From: Spizellomyces punctatus DAOM BR117
Taxonomy: Eukaryota; Chytridiomycota; Chytridiomycetes; Spizellomycetales; Spizellomycetaceae
Assembly (NCBI RefSeq): GCF_000182565.1
Contig: NW_015971539.1
Span: forward strand, 801,219 to 865,218
Direction of reading: 5' to 3'
DNA length: 64,000 nucleotides
Shown here: positions 36,401-47,234 of the stretch, piece by piece
How the letters are laid out: each line of letters begins with the position of its first letter
Position numbering within the stretch: position 1 is the stretch's first letter
The notes under the pieces: generated by a model
Seen by the model: only the letters and a program-made list of their open reading frames with translations
Told to the model about the DNA's origin: nothing
Databases searched by the model: none
Program-made: the position numbers and the translations under genes

Positions 36401-37758
36401 TCACTTAAATATGTTAGAGAACATTCTTCTTTCCTTTTCACGATGAGCTCTAAGCTTTGTTTCTAGCAATTGCTCCTCTTTTCGGAGCTCGGTAAATTCA
36501 GGTCCTGCCTTTGCATAGTTGCCCGCTTCTAGTATGTTCCTCAATTTTTCGAAATCATGTTGCGCAAGGTCAAGGTCCCTCCCTATCTGCAAAAAAGCTT
36601 GTCCTCGCCGAAATAGCGCCTTGACATTGGTAGGATCCTGCTTGAGGACTTCGGTGCACTGCGGTATTACCGATTCGGGATCCCCCAGTTTGAGTTTGCA
36701 GGCAGCATAGTTTAGTCTGCATGCCTGCATCAAAGCATTGAGAGTGTCAAGATTGATTTCATTGTCGACCTCAGACTTGGTATCTTCCGTTTGACTGTCA
36801 GACTCAAGGTCTGCTGATTGCCGAGATTTCTTTCCATCAGCCACCTGTGCTCTTTGCATGTCCATCACCGTCGAACTCATTGATACGCTTTCCAGTAGTG
36901 CAAGCGCTCGCGTGTACTTCTCCAATGCTTGTGGGTATCTTCCTTCCTTGTAGAGCTTGCCACCCTCCTCCTTCCGTATTGGCGCTTCACGGTACTTATC
37001 GATGGTTTCCATCTCCCACGGTTCTCGGACATACGAGTCGGGAGACTGCACGTCGACGAGCTCAATTTCAAACTCGAGTGGAACATTGTACAGCTCCGCA
37101 AGGTCGCTTTGCGACTCCATCTCCTGATGGAGAGCATGAGCGCAGCATCCGTGTACTCTGGATGTGGGTAGACCTTGCTTCGCCTTGTTCCGGTTTTCCC
37201 TCTCTTGCTTCAAGACCTTGGCCAGTTGTACATAACCCTAGAGTGAATCGTTAAACAGCCAGCACAATGCATCCTTAAGACATTGGACCATGAACTCACT
37301 TCACAATACTCTGGCATGCAAAGAAATCTTGACCGTTCGCCCACAGTCATTGTTTTCACACACATTTCCATGGCTTTGACTGAAAAACTGAATCCAATCC
37401 GAAGCTCAAAAGGCCTCTCTGGATCATCTTCGCGTGAATCCCCGACTTTTTTCCGTTTCGGTTGAGGGAACTCTCTGTTTGCACTCACTTCAACATCCTT
37501 TGTTGCGGTACGGGTGTGGGAGCAGCATGGTCCATTTCCATGTGTGTGGCCCGACTTTGCACTATGGTCATGTCCGGAACCTTGAGGTGAAGATTCCTTC
37601 ATAGGTTTCCCATAAGTGTAGACTTGATAGTGGAAGCGGGCATTTGCCCCGCGAACCCACTGCGGTCTCGGCTTTGTCTTATCGCCGTCTCGTAGAAGGA
37701 TTTTTAGGATACCTCCGTCTGGCGTGACTTTGTCCATTTTGGACATTGGATCTTCCAT
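36401..37758 (-). CDS. AIP-like immunophilin co-chaperone (FKBP-like + TPR)
   Basis: Two exons (37300-37758 and 36401-37237; 62 bp intron) encode 431 residues. The start is the ATG at 37758 in an excellent context (gccatgg); an upstream in-frame ATG at 37818 is less likely. The N-terminal FKBP-like domain (ILKILLRDGDKTKPRPQWVR ... ARFHYQVYTYGKPM ... FELRIGFSFSVKAMEMCVKT) lacks the aromatic pocket of active isomerases. It is followed by a Cys-His segment (HGCCAHALHQ) in the position of the HCCG stretch of animal AIP. The C-terminal half has three TPR motifs (GGKLYKEGRYPQALEKYTRA, LNYAACKLKLGDPESVIPQC, VKALFRRGQAFLQIGRDLD), expected to bind the EEVD tail of Hsp90/Hsp70. A His-rich insertion lies inside the FKBP domain. 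The gene is divergent from ATG13. Confidence 0.88.
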
Positions 37759-38694
37759 GGCGACGAATATGAGACTGGTGGACGGAGAGTGATGGCGATG
37801 ATAGTTTGAAAGAAACAAGGTCCTGGTATCAGCGCGTCAAAAGATGATAATTGGACGCAAAATAGTGTGGGCTCTAGAGCTGGATAACAGTCATCTCGAC
37901 AGTGTTTCGGAGATCTAGCTGGCTCTTCTTCTTACTACTGCCACTGTACAAAGTCGGAATAAGCTTACGCTACTTGCGCGACAGCGTCGACTTCGCGGAT
38001 TCTGTACAACACGGCTTACGCAACACTCCTATGCTCATTACATGACTAGACAAGTGGGACAGTTTACACACATGCCATCTTTCTTCCTTTATTTGTATTC
38101 GGCGGCCAAGCAATCAGGTTGAGGACACGCTATCACTATTTCAAATATCGACCAAAGTAGAGCCGAGTAATACAAAAGAGGGTGAAAGCAGCTCAAAATC
38201 AGGCCAGCCGTTGAACCCGTCTAAAATTTAAGAGAGGATTTCAGCAGAACTGATCTTCCTCTTGTCGCTTTCGACCGATGTCACTCGGCCGAGTTATTAT
38301 CCTTACTCAAGAGTTGCGGCAAAGAATCAAGGTTGGGACCAGGAGAAGGCGCTTTATATATGGTTCTAGTTGCCATGGCTACGATGGAGAATTCTGGTCA
38401 CCTGATGTGGTGAACACCTGGCTTACACTCGTTGGGTGTCAGAGCACAGCTCTCCAGTTTCCCATTCTTGTCCATAATGAGCGCGCTCACCAGGTAGATG
38501 GTTCCGACATTTCTTATGCAGCTGGTTTACCTCTCGTGTCGAGCCCGAACTACCCCCTCCATCGGTCTAGTGCCGTCGGAGAAGTCAATATTCGAGTGTT
38601 TGTGGTCTCCGTCGTCCACAGCGTCGTGATATCTCTCACTGCAGGGCCCGTTGGCTTCCCTTGTTTACGTTCAGTGGATAGGAGAATTTGAAAA
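37759..38694. promoter_or_regulatory. Divergent promoter region (AIP-like / ATG13)
   Basis: A 936 bp gap between divergent genes. One 137-codon ORF at 38278-38691 has no family features and no splice evidence, so I do not call it a gene. Confidence 0.4.
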
Positions 38695-41600
38695 ATGCGT
38701 CACGGCTCCCCACCTGTTCGAGGCTCCTCGCCCATGGTGGCTGCGTCAACGGCGTCACTGTCCTCTTCAGCTGGGGCGCAGGCAAACTTTTCAAGCTCAA
38801 GCCGTATGGGAAGCACGGGACGGGCGGAGCAGATTATTCAAAACGTGTATTCAAAAGTGGCTCAAGTCATTGTTCAGGCGCGCGCTACTGAACACGCTCG
38901 AAGATCTTTGTCGTCGGGCAGAAAGCTGAACAAATGGGTAAGAACATCCACGCCATCTTGTGCTAGATGGGCTACATGTGTCTAATCACGATTCGATTGT
39001 TTAAATCATAGTTCAATTTGGAAACTTTGGATATTGAAAGTCTAAAGGAAGAACTGAAATATTGGCGGGCGCATGCCATAACGTCGCCACAACCTCCTCC
39101 ACTCATCATCGACATATTCCTGGATCTATCAGCATTGACAGCAAGTCAAGTTTTGATGCTTCGTGACGAACTCACTCAACGCCGTCAGCGGATTGGACAC
39201 GAGCATCTGCAAGCGGTAGATCCATCTACCGGCATTTCTGGGCGCCACAAATCGGTGCTTTTGGAATCGTGGCAGTTGACGTTGTCGTAAGTTTATTACG
39301 TCAAGCTTCAATACGCAACAGATTACTGATACTGTGATCGTCTCTTCAGACATCCAATAGCGTCACAGGCACCTGAGCTCCCCGTGGTCTATAAAAAGTC
39401 TGTTGCTCTGTTCCGCTCATTGTATAGCTATGTTCGGCTTCTGCCGGCATATCGATTGTATAGAAAGCTGCGAAGGCAAAAGGATGGGAATCTGGGCATC
39501 GGCTACAGACTGTCAACCTCACGGGTAATGCCAGTTGATGAGGCAGGGCTTGGTAAGTACTATCACAGGATATCGAAGTGCATTGCTTTCCTGTATGTTC
39601 ATTACTGGCCTTGCAGATCAACTCCACAGTAGCGGCGACATGCGACGGGGCCTTTCAGAGTACAACTTTGGATCCATAGATACCCCATTTGGGTGAGTAC
39701 ACCGCCGCCGTCGCTGTACGGCGAAAACCCAAGACCTCCACGCTTACGGTGTCATATCTTACAGTATTCCGCTCTTCATTTTATTTCAGAGTGTTTAGTC
39801 TTCACGTTAATTACCGGTTGGAATGCGACTTTTCCGTTGAGGATCCCGAGGCGGTGTTGGGCACCCGCCTTGGAGATATGGACGAGCACTACTTTTCTCC
39901 CCGATCGTTGGACCGAGCCCGTGATATTGGAAGTGGACCTTTGTTATTACAGCAAGCTCGCCGCAGCAGTTCTTCATCGAGTCGTCGCGGGGTTATTCAT
40001 CAGAATGATGACATGACTAGAACAAGTTCTGCTGGTTCGTTGCCGCGGCGGACGAGTCGTTATGGATCACAAACGTCGGTGCACTCACAGGACGGATTTC
40101 ATACTGGGAGAGATTATGGTAGGGGAGGCGTCCCTCCAGTCAATATTCCGCCGGGATCATTACCGACTCGTGTAGGACATCGCCATTCGTATTCGACAGC
40201 GTCAACTTCATCGTCACCGGGAGTTTTCCAGTTCCAAAGGACAGGGACTCCCTCTCCTTCTTCCCATCACTCATCCAGCCAGCAACATCTGATGGATCGC
40301 AGACAGTCATGGCAAGTATCACCGGCTTCTAACCCATCTGTGGCCGCGTTCACTCCCCCATCTGCTGCGTTCAGCATGGGAGGTCGTCAGGATTTTGAGA
40401 ATGCTCGCTTTAATGAACCGCCACCGTTTTCGGCAAACACGGATGTTGCGGAACCCCAGGTGGTACCAGAGATTCTCACGGCTGATGTAATTCCGTTTAC
40501 CTCTCATAGTCCGCCGTTTGATATGCAGTTATCTAACAAGGTAGGTTTGGACTCAGCAAGCCATTTTTGCATGTGAATCGCTTCTCATACGTTTTGCAGA
40601 CTCATGCGAAATCCGTACTTGCCCATCGTGCCAGCTTCTCTGTTTCGCGTTCAGCATCACCGGTATCCACGGATCTGGCGCGTCGTCCATCCGTAACTTT
40701 CCCGACCGCTTCTGTCCCCTTCAAAGCCGATATTTCGCATTCACCGCCTTCCTTTTTTACTCCTAACTCTTCATCACTCGGCCGTCCGCTCCCGGCCGGA
40801 TATAAGCTTTCTCCTCCGCCGTTGGCAAACTTGGTGAGTGTGTACCGGAGCGCAGAATTGGGCTGCGCCCTTTAACTTACTACTACTGCCAAATCTTGCA
40901 AGAGTTCTGGGAGTGGGTCCAGTGCAATGGAACTCGGTGAATTCTTCCGGACGCTTGAACTCGGTCGGCGCTCTCTGAGAATCTCCGATACGCCAAGCGG
41001 TGAGGGTACCGCTTACGGAGTAGACAACTGCGGTCCTGGAGGGCATGAAGGATCAATTATGAATGCGGCCGATTCTTCTTTAGCCAGACTATCCAGAACA
41101 AAGGTGGTTATTTGTTGTTCAGTGTATTGCAGACATTCGGCGAGAGGAGTAGCTAATCTTCTTTCCTAATCTCAAGCTGGTACTGGCTCGGTATCGAGAG
41201 TTAAATGAACTTAATGCGGCCTTTTCGAATTCTCTTTCAGAATTCATTGCATCCGAAGAACTTGACGGTCCGTCGGAGATGGGCGAATCACATCCGCAGG
41301 CAGTAGTCGAAACCATCTCACCGAGCAATGCAGATCCCACGGATCTTGTACTATCTCCTCGGCCATTGGATGCCATAGAGGATTCAAGAAGATTGGAACA
41401 ACATGACGACGCGGAATATCCCGTTCTGGACACAGAAAGCTTCGCGTTTGATGAGGCCATCGATCGCCCTCGTGTAGGACGAGCAAATTATCCAAATTCC
41501 TTGCCTAATCACCTTCAGCCCGTTTCTCACCAACACCACCTTGATCCCACAAGTAGCACACCGATTGCGATGCCTCGAGACCACTTGTCTGGCGGGAGCC

Positions 41601-41995
41601 CTTTTATGAGGAGAGAGCACAATGATTCGCACGGAGCTGCGCATTTGCGACGGCGGTCGGTCGCCACCCTCCTTCCCGACCACGATCTTGATAAACACCC
41701 AGGTCGTCCTCCGGATCGGATGTCTCCCGATCCTCCGATCGCGTCTCCGACACCGAGAACTCGGGATTGGATCCATTCAACTGAATCGTCGCATCATGTC
41801 TCTCGACCCAGTATGCATTTATCACCGGGTTGGTCAGGAGGGCAGCGGGATCCTGCATTCCCTTATGGGATGATACAGCAGGAGTTGACCTCAACTCGCC
41901 TTTCTAATCCCAGTCATGAATCTAGTGAGGAGGACGAGGAGTTACTGTTTAACATGAGCGGATTAGATCTATGTGATAGTAGGGAGTGTATGTAA
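38695..41995 (+). CDS. ATG13: Autophagy protein ATG13 (HORMA domain)
   Basis: Nine exons (38695-38937, 39012-39286, 39350-39552, 39617-39692, 39790-40540, 40600-40833, 40903-41103, 41177-41995 plus possible minor variation) give about 933 residues in phase. The HORMA domain spans about residues 40-310. It shows AEQIIQNVYSKVAQVIVQAR, the diagnostic LLESWQLTLS, then VVYKKSVALFRSLYSYVRLL and PAYRLYRKLRRQKDGNLGIG, and NFGSIDTPFGVFSLHVNYRL. The rest is a long disordered Ser/Pro-rich tail with many potential phosphosites, as in fungal Atg13. The protein scaffolds the Atg1 kinase complex and is phosphorylated by TORC1, so it starts autophagy on starvation. A Kozak-like aaaaATGC precedes the start. 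Confidence 0.93.
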
Positions 41996-42097
41996 ATTCA
42001 GGAGATTACCGGGTGGGTGATGGGAAATCTAATAAAGTGTATATATCCTGCAATACATGACTATGTACAAATGGATGCCAAGTTTCCAAAAATTAAG

Positions 42098-42681
42098 CTA
42101 TTGCGTTGATGCGCTCTTCTTTTTCTTTTTCTTTTTCCCAATCTTTTCTCTGTCCAAGTATGAAGATAGCACATCCCGTGGCTTCTTGATGGCTTTGGAA
42201 GATGTTGCGAGTCTATGTAAAAGCTCCTCCTCGTCATCTCCAACTATTACAAACGAAAACCAGTGAGCATGATAAACTCGGAACGAGCGCGAGGCAACGA
42301 AGCCAACCTTTTTGCTCCACTGGTTTACGTTTTTCCGAGCCTTCCAACCTCGAGTCTGCTTCCCCTCTTCCGTTCGGGTCCAAGCTCACGGCACCATTCG
42401 ATCCTACATTGCCCACCAACTTTCTTTTCAGTTGAGCCTGACGTTTAGAGGCGGCAGGATCGCCCGAATATAGTGCTGTTACACTGTAGTAAAGGAATAG
42501 AATTAAGTACATGGCTTTGGGGACCGCTGCATCGTCACGAGTGATATCACCTCGTCTTTACGGAAGGTTGTTTCTCCCTTTCAGAAGGTGATGGTTTAGG
42601 AAGCCAGCTAGAAACCAACTGGCGTACAAGACCAACTGATACTTCAGCTTTTGCTCTAATGTCCTCTACATTTTCGTCCAT
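42098..42681 (-). CDS. Small Lys-rich hypothetical protein
   Basis: Three exons (42551-42681, 42308-42483, 42098-42243) join in phase to 150 residues. An N-terminal helix (ENVEDIRAKAEVSVGLVRQL, then VSSWLP) precedes a basic segment (SKRQAQLKRKLVG), a disordered middle, and a C-terminal LLHRLATSSKAIKKPRDVLS followed by SYLDREK and a run of seven lysines. It is probably a nuclear or nucleolar protein. The layout recalls the fungal family of unknown function DUF3245, but I am not certain of that match. It converges on ATG13, with about 100 bp between stop codons. Confidence 0.72.
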
Positions 42682-43463
42682 AATGAATTGGGAGGTAGAT
42701 CATGCATTGTTTCCGTTTTCTCGACGATAGTGTAATCTGAGATTAGCCACGTGAGCTGCGCCACTTGAGGAATAACAAGATATCGTCAAACGATGCAGAT
42801 ATTATATCCAATGAATCATTCCTTCCCAGAACACGAATTTTGGTATGCTTTAGTTATTACCATGGTCATATAAGTAGCTAGTTACTATCCAATAAAGTAT
42901 TGCTAATCTAACGAGCTATTTCGAGGTGTCATCGTATACGACTGTTTTAGTCGGATAACGCCAATGTCAGAGCGTCCAAACAGATCAGACAAGTCTGCGC
43001 CATGCAGTTGATGCACCACCTCACGGGGCATTCGGTAGCGGAATTATGTTTGGAAAGAATGGCAGGGGTGCAGAGCTATCAGTGATTATTTTTGTTACTG
43101 GAAGGATAGTGGGTTGCAAAAACATTATAAGGAGTATCTTGTAGCACTATCTATGGATTGAACATCATCAAGCCCGTAGCACGACATTTCTAGGGGCTAT
43201 AGCGGTATGCGTAGACCAGATCTGCGGTTTGGTGAAGCCGTTAGCGTAAGCTAGTTGGATCACATATAGTAGTGTAACTAGCGTATTGCCAACAAAAAGA
43301 AAAGCGAATGTTAAAAGTTATGTGCTATATTCGGCAGTAGCCAGGAATCATCAGTGATATGAGAAGTGTTACCAATCTCGATCGTAATAACTCCGACGCG
43401 TCATTAGATCGGTTATTACTAGCAGAACAAGTGCTCAACAAGTGGTAGAAACGAGAAAGGGCA
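42682..43463. other. Intergenic stretch without recognised gene
   Basis: AT-rich with no ORF of note and no tRNA-like A/B box arrangement that I could find. It lies between two divergently oriented genes (small Lys-rich protein and LRRC34-like), so both promoters are probably here. Confidence 0.4.
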
Positions 43464-45305
43464 ATGACATTGCAAGTCTCTGACTACCTGGACAGTTATC
43501 TTCAGCTGTGTAATGAGCGAGATGTGTTCGTAATTGGATCGTTCAGGAAGGTTTGTAGCTGGCCAGTTAATTTCGAGTCCGGTATTCTACAATATCAAAC
43601 TTTCTTACCACTTTTTGTTCCATGCACTTTTCTCCTATATTCCCAGTCTCTGCAAGGTGCGGTAGAAGGCGGGTAGGTCTTACGGCATTATATAGGAAAT
43701 TTGTTATGGTCCTACTGACGCTCAATGTTGGCTTGCAGTCCAGTCCCAGAAACATTCAAACTTAACGGAAATCAACCTGACTTGTCAAATGCCCGTCTAA
43801 AGGACTCTTATATCGATATAATTTTGAGTCCTTTATCACGTTCTGGGGCATTTCTACGGGAGTTGGATTTAAGTTGTAATGAGATTGGCGATGTGGGCGC
43901 AGGGGTACTAGCCGCTTTCCTAAAGGTACATCTTAGCTCCAGGTTGACGAACAGTTTTGTTTTTGTTAATGTATTCTGACTATTTAGTTCACCAGGACGA
44001 TATGTCACTAGAGGTACTCGATCTGCATTCAAACAATATTGGTTCCAACGGTGTGACAGCTTTAGCAAGAGCATTGCATGTCAATGATAAATTGAATGTT
44101 CTGGATTTGAGCGACAATGTGGCTGGGAACGAGGGAGGAATGGAGCTGGCAAATATGTTGCAGGTTTGATACTGGACGAGATTTGAGGTGCTTTTGACTA
44201 ACGGGTTTCCTAACCGTCTCGTGAAATGACAGATAAATTCCACTCTAACACACCTACACTTGCGCAACACGTTCCTTACGGCTACTCCGCTGGTAGCGCT
44301 AGCAACTGTCCTCCGGAACAACACCACTCTCATCAGATTGGATATCTCAAATAACCACCATTACACAACCAATCTAACACAGTCACTCTCAAACGATGTC
44401 ATGATGCATATGACCAGGATGCTTGCGCTGAACTATACTTTGAGGGAGATTGCATTGGCGAAGATGGGAGTGACGGACTGGCAGGTTATGGAATATTGGG
44501 CTCGAGCTCTAAAGACGAATCTACGGATTGAAATGGTTGATCTGAGCTGGTGAGTGACTTGTCTACCATGTGATTTCGGTCCTGAACTAGACACGATTTC
44601 TGCCATGCTCTATGCAGTAATCGCATTTCACGGGACGGAGGAGTATCAATATGCAGATCATTGTATAATCACCCATCACTCGGCACACTCAAGTTGAGCC
44701 GGTGTTCAATTCAGGATGAGGGAGCAGAGGCTGTTAGCCAAATGCTGCAGAATAACTTTGGGCTTCAAAGGTTGGTCCATATCTGGATGTATCACAGGCA
44801 GCGTTGCAACCAAAGGCTTATTTTCTGCATTAAATATCAACTAGTTTGCATTTGGACTACAATGCCATAACAGGAAAAGGGCTCGTCGCCATCGCTCAAG
44901 CGTTCACAAAGAACTTCTCTCTTAAACAGATCAAATTATGGGGCAACAAGTGGGATGTGGAAGCTTGCGAGGTCGGCATATCAATTACGAACTGACAGTT
45001 TCGCGCTACTTTGCTGACACTTGATCAATTTGCAGGCTTGGGCAAAACTCGTGGGTGGACCTGTTGCAAACATTGCATACGGTGATGATCTGAGCGGGAC
45101 CATTGTTGAAGCGAATCAAATGTTTCCTCGCGATGGCCGAAGAACTGTCAGTGTGCGGGCGCTCTCAGCCAAAGAGAAGGGAGCAGGCAATGTGCAACCA
45201 CGGAATTACGATGACCCTAGAGTCAACCGAAGATTCAAAGAGTCGGAGATAGACGTAGTATTCTATGCAGTTGAGGGTGTATTAAGTGTTGCTAGAAGAG
45301 ATTGA
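43464..45305 (+). CDS. LRRC34-like leucine-rich repeat protein (ribonuclease-inhibitor type)
   Basis: Eight exons (43464-43550, 43647-43672, 43739-43925, 43996-44163, 44233-44549, 44618-44770, 44845-44971, 45036-45305) encode 444 residues. The repeats are of the RI type with LxxLxLxxNxI(G)xxG: FLRELDLSCNEIGDVGAGVL, LEVLDLHSNNIGSNGVTALA, LNVLDLSDNVAGNEGGMELA, LTHLHLRNTFL, LIRLDISNNHH, IEMVDLSCNRISRDGGVSI, LHLDYNAITGKGLVAIAQAF. The C terminus (SEIDVVFYAVEGVLSVARRD) resembles the V..YxVxGxxxxA tail of animal LRRC34, a protein associated with ciliated cells. A flagellum-related role in zoospores is inference. It is a soluble intracellular LRR protein, quite different from the plant-type LRRs at 8.0-8.9 kb. 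Confidence 0.85.
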
Positions 45306-45975
45306 TTGCAGGTGCAGCTGGTAACGAGTCCATCCTGATTGAAGGCGTTTAATGTTAGCTTTGTGGCCCTTCCTTCATAGCTTCGAAAGCCAATCATTGT
45401 CCCGAAAATTATCCGCTACGTCAGCTGCTACAATGCCCCGCATAACATGCCAGCACTTGTCCAGTTTGACAAAACATAAACATCGCGGTCTGTTAACAGT
45501 CATCGGTCAACAAGGCTGACCAGATCGCCAAACTTTGGCGGGCTGAAGCAGCCGCTAATATTGGAGCCAAGGATATCGGTGCAAGCTGGGTATAAAACAA
45601 AGGTCACAACCAAGGCTGTGCAGTCACAAAAGGGAAAGAAACACATACAGGGATCGCGGTGAGGTGAGCGGGGATATATGTCGATCGCGGGGCGGAGGGA
45701 AGATAGGAAAAGCCGGCTGGCGTATTTATGGCAGCAGGTTCTTGTCGGAAGGCAAATGACGTGCAAGAGGACCGGGCGACCCGGATACAGCGTGAGAATC
45801 GTGGCGGCATCGTAAAGTTAGGTAGACCAGTTGAACTACAGAACTCAATCGCTGTTTGATTTCAACCCGTTGCCGTGGCAACTGCATTGACGGCTGCCTG
45901 AAGGCTGGTCGGAACAGTCAACATCCTTCCATCAACCGGGAGGATCCCTTGATTGCGTCGTCCACCTTTTTCACC
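45306..45975. other. Intergenic stretch (promoter of rhodanese gene)
   Basis: No coding sequence with recognisable features on either strand; ORFs of 70-90 codons on the minus strand overlap and look random. It should contain the LRRC34-like 3' UTR and the rhodanese promoter. Confidence 0.4.
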
Positions 45976-46920
45976 ATGTTGTCTGCAACTCGAACCGTTC
46001 TTGCTCGCCGGCTTATGGTAGAGTAGCGTGAAAGTGGGCTTTTGTGTCTTTCAATCATTACTGACGCTCCAACCTTCCTTTTGGTCACCCAATGCAGACC
46101 CGTGCTCCTGCGTGTTCCCGTGCCTTCTCTCAGGTATATTCCTCTCGATTCCAGCACACACAGTAGATGGACTACTTTGCCAAACTTTGGAGCATATCAG
46201 TGACTTGTTCATGCCTTGCAGACCCCCGCTTCCCTTGGCCTCTTCAGCGACTACGTTAAAACCCTCAAGACCAATGTCAAGGAGATTACCTCCGAGCAAC
46301 TGAACGCAAAGCTCACAAAGGATCCTGTCAATGGCCCACCACCTACGGTACATGTTCTTGACGTCCGGTAAGTGTCGACTTGGGTAGACAATGCGCGTTC
46401 GTACGCGACCTTGCTAGACGCTCACCGCGTTTTCTTCACAGCGAGACATATGAATGGAATGAAGAGCACCTTCCTTTTGCTGTGTACACGGGAAGAGGAT
46501 GCCTGGAACGGGATATTGTAAGTACTGGTCTTCTTTTATCTATTTATGGGGCATTTTGTATGGGGAATGGTTGGCAATTAGGCAGGTCCCTCTGCCGATG
46601 ACAGCCATCATATCAAGTTCCAGAAATCGATGCGGCTGTGCTTGATAGACGAGCTGTCGTCCACCTCCAGCGCTAGTTATACCTGCGACTTACGATGATG
46701 GTTGTGACTTTTCTAGGAGGGCCTCATTCCGGATCAGTTTGACGAAATTATCCTCTACTGCGCTGGAGGAAACCGGTCGATTGTTGCTGCCGACTCGCTT
46801 CAAAAGATGGGCTACAAGAATGTGTACAGCTTGGCTGGTGGCATTGGTGGATGGAAAAAGGACGGATATCAAATTGTGCAAAACTTCAAGACCTACTCTG
46901 ATCAAGTGAAGGGATACTAG
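45976..46920 (+). CDS. Mitochondrial single-domain rhodanese (sulfurtransferase)
   Basis: Five exons (45976-46017, 46098-46133, 46222-46367, 46442-46517, about 46717-46920) encode 167 residues. The N terminus is an Arg-rich presequence (MLSATRTVLARRLM, then TRAPACSRAFSQ from a 36 nt micro-exon), so matrix import is predicted. One rhodanese domain follows: VHVLDVRETYEWNEEHLPFA, the active-site loop LYCAGGNRS with catalytic Cys in a CxxxxR loop, and VYSLAGGIGGWKKDGY. Such proteins pass persulfide sulfur from Cys to acceptors such as thiosulfate, glutathione or Fe-S assembly proteins. The architecture resembles TSTD/GlpE-like single-domain enzymes. Confidence 0.9.
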
Positions 46921-47234
46921 GCCAGAGCTGTGCGCATGTCATCGTAGTTTAGACTACAAAATAAATATATATCGCATCTAGATGCCATACAAATGTGTTT
47001 TATGTTGATCAATATGCATTGGCCCTGGGGGCAAAAAGGCCAAATGGACGAAAGTTTCTGATTGGGGGGCACAGCCATGATCAATATCACACTTTTCACG
47101 TGTTTACGTGGTCTGCGATGCAGTGTGTCAAACAAGTGTCCTTTCCAAAAGGTGTGTGTGCTGCGAAACCCTGGGGCTGGCGGTGAGCGGTTGGGGGTTA
47201 ACCAACCAAGATACCAAATACAGCAGCAAGCGAG
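46921..47234. other. Short intergenic region
   Basis: A 314 bp gap between tandem plus-strand genes. It holds the rhodanese 3' UTR and arrestin promoter; no gene is seen. Confidence 0.4.

Noticed and set aside
38278-38691. 137-codon plus-strand ORF upstream of ATG13
   Set aside because: No recognisable domain, no splice link in phase to ATG13, and it lies in the expected promoter/5' UTR.
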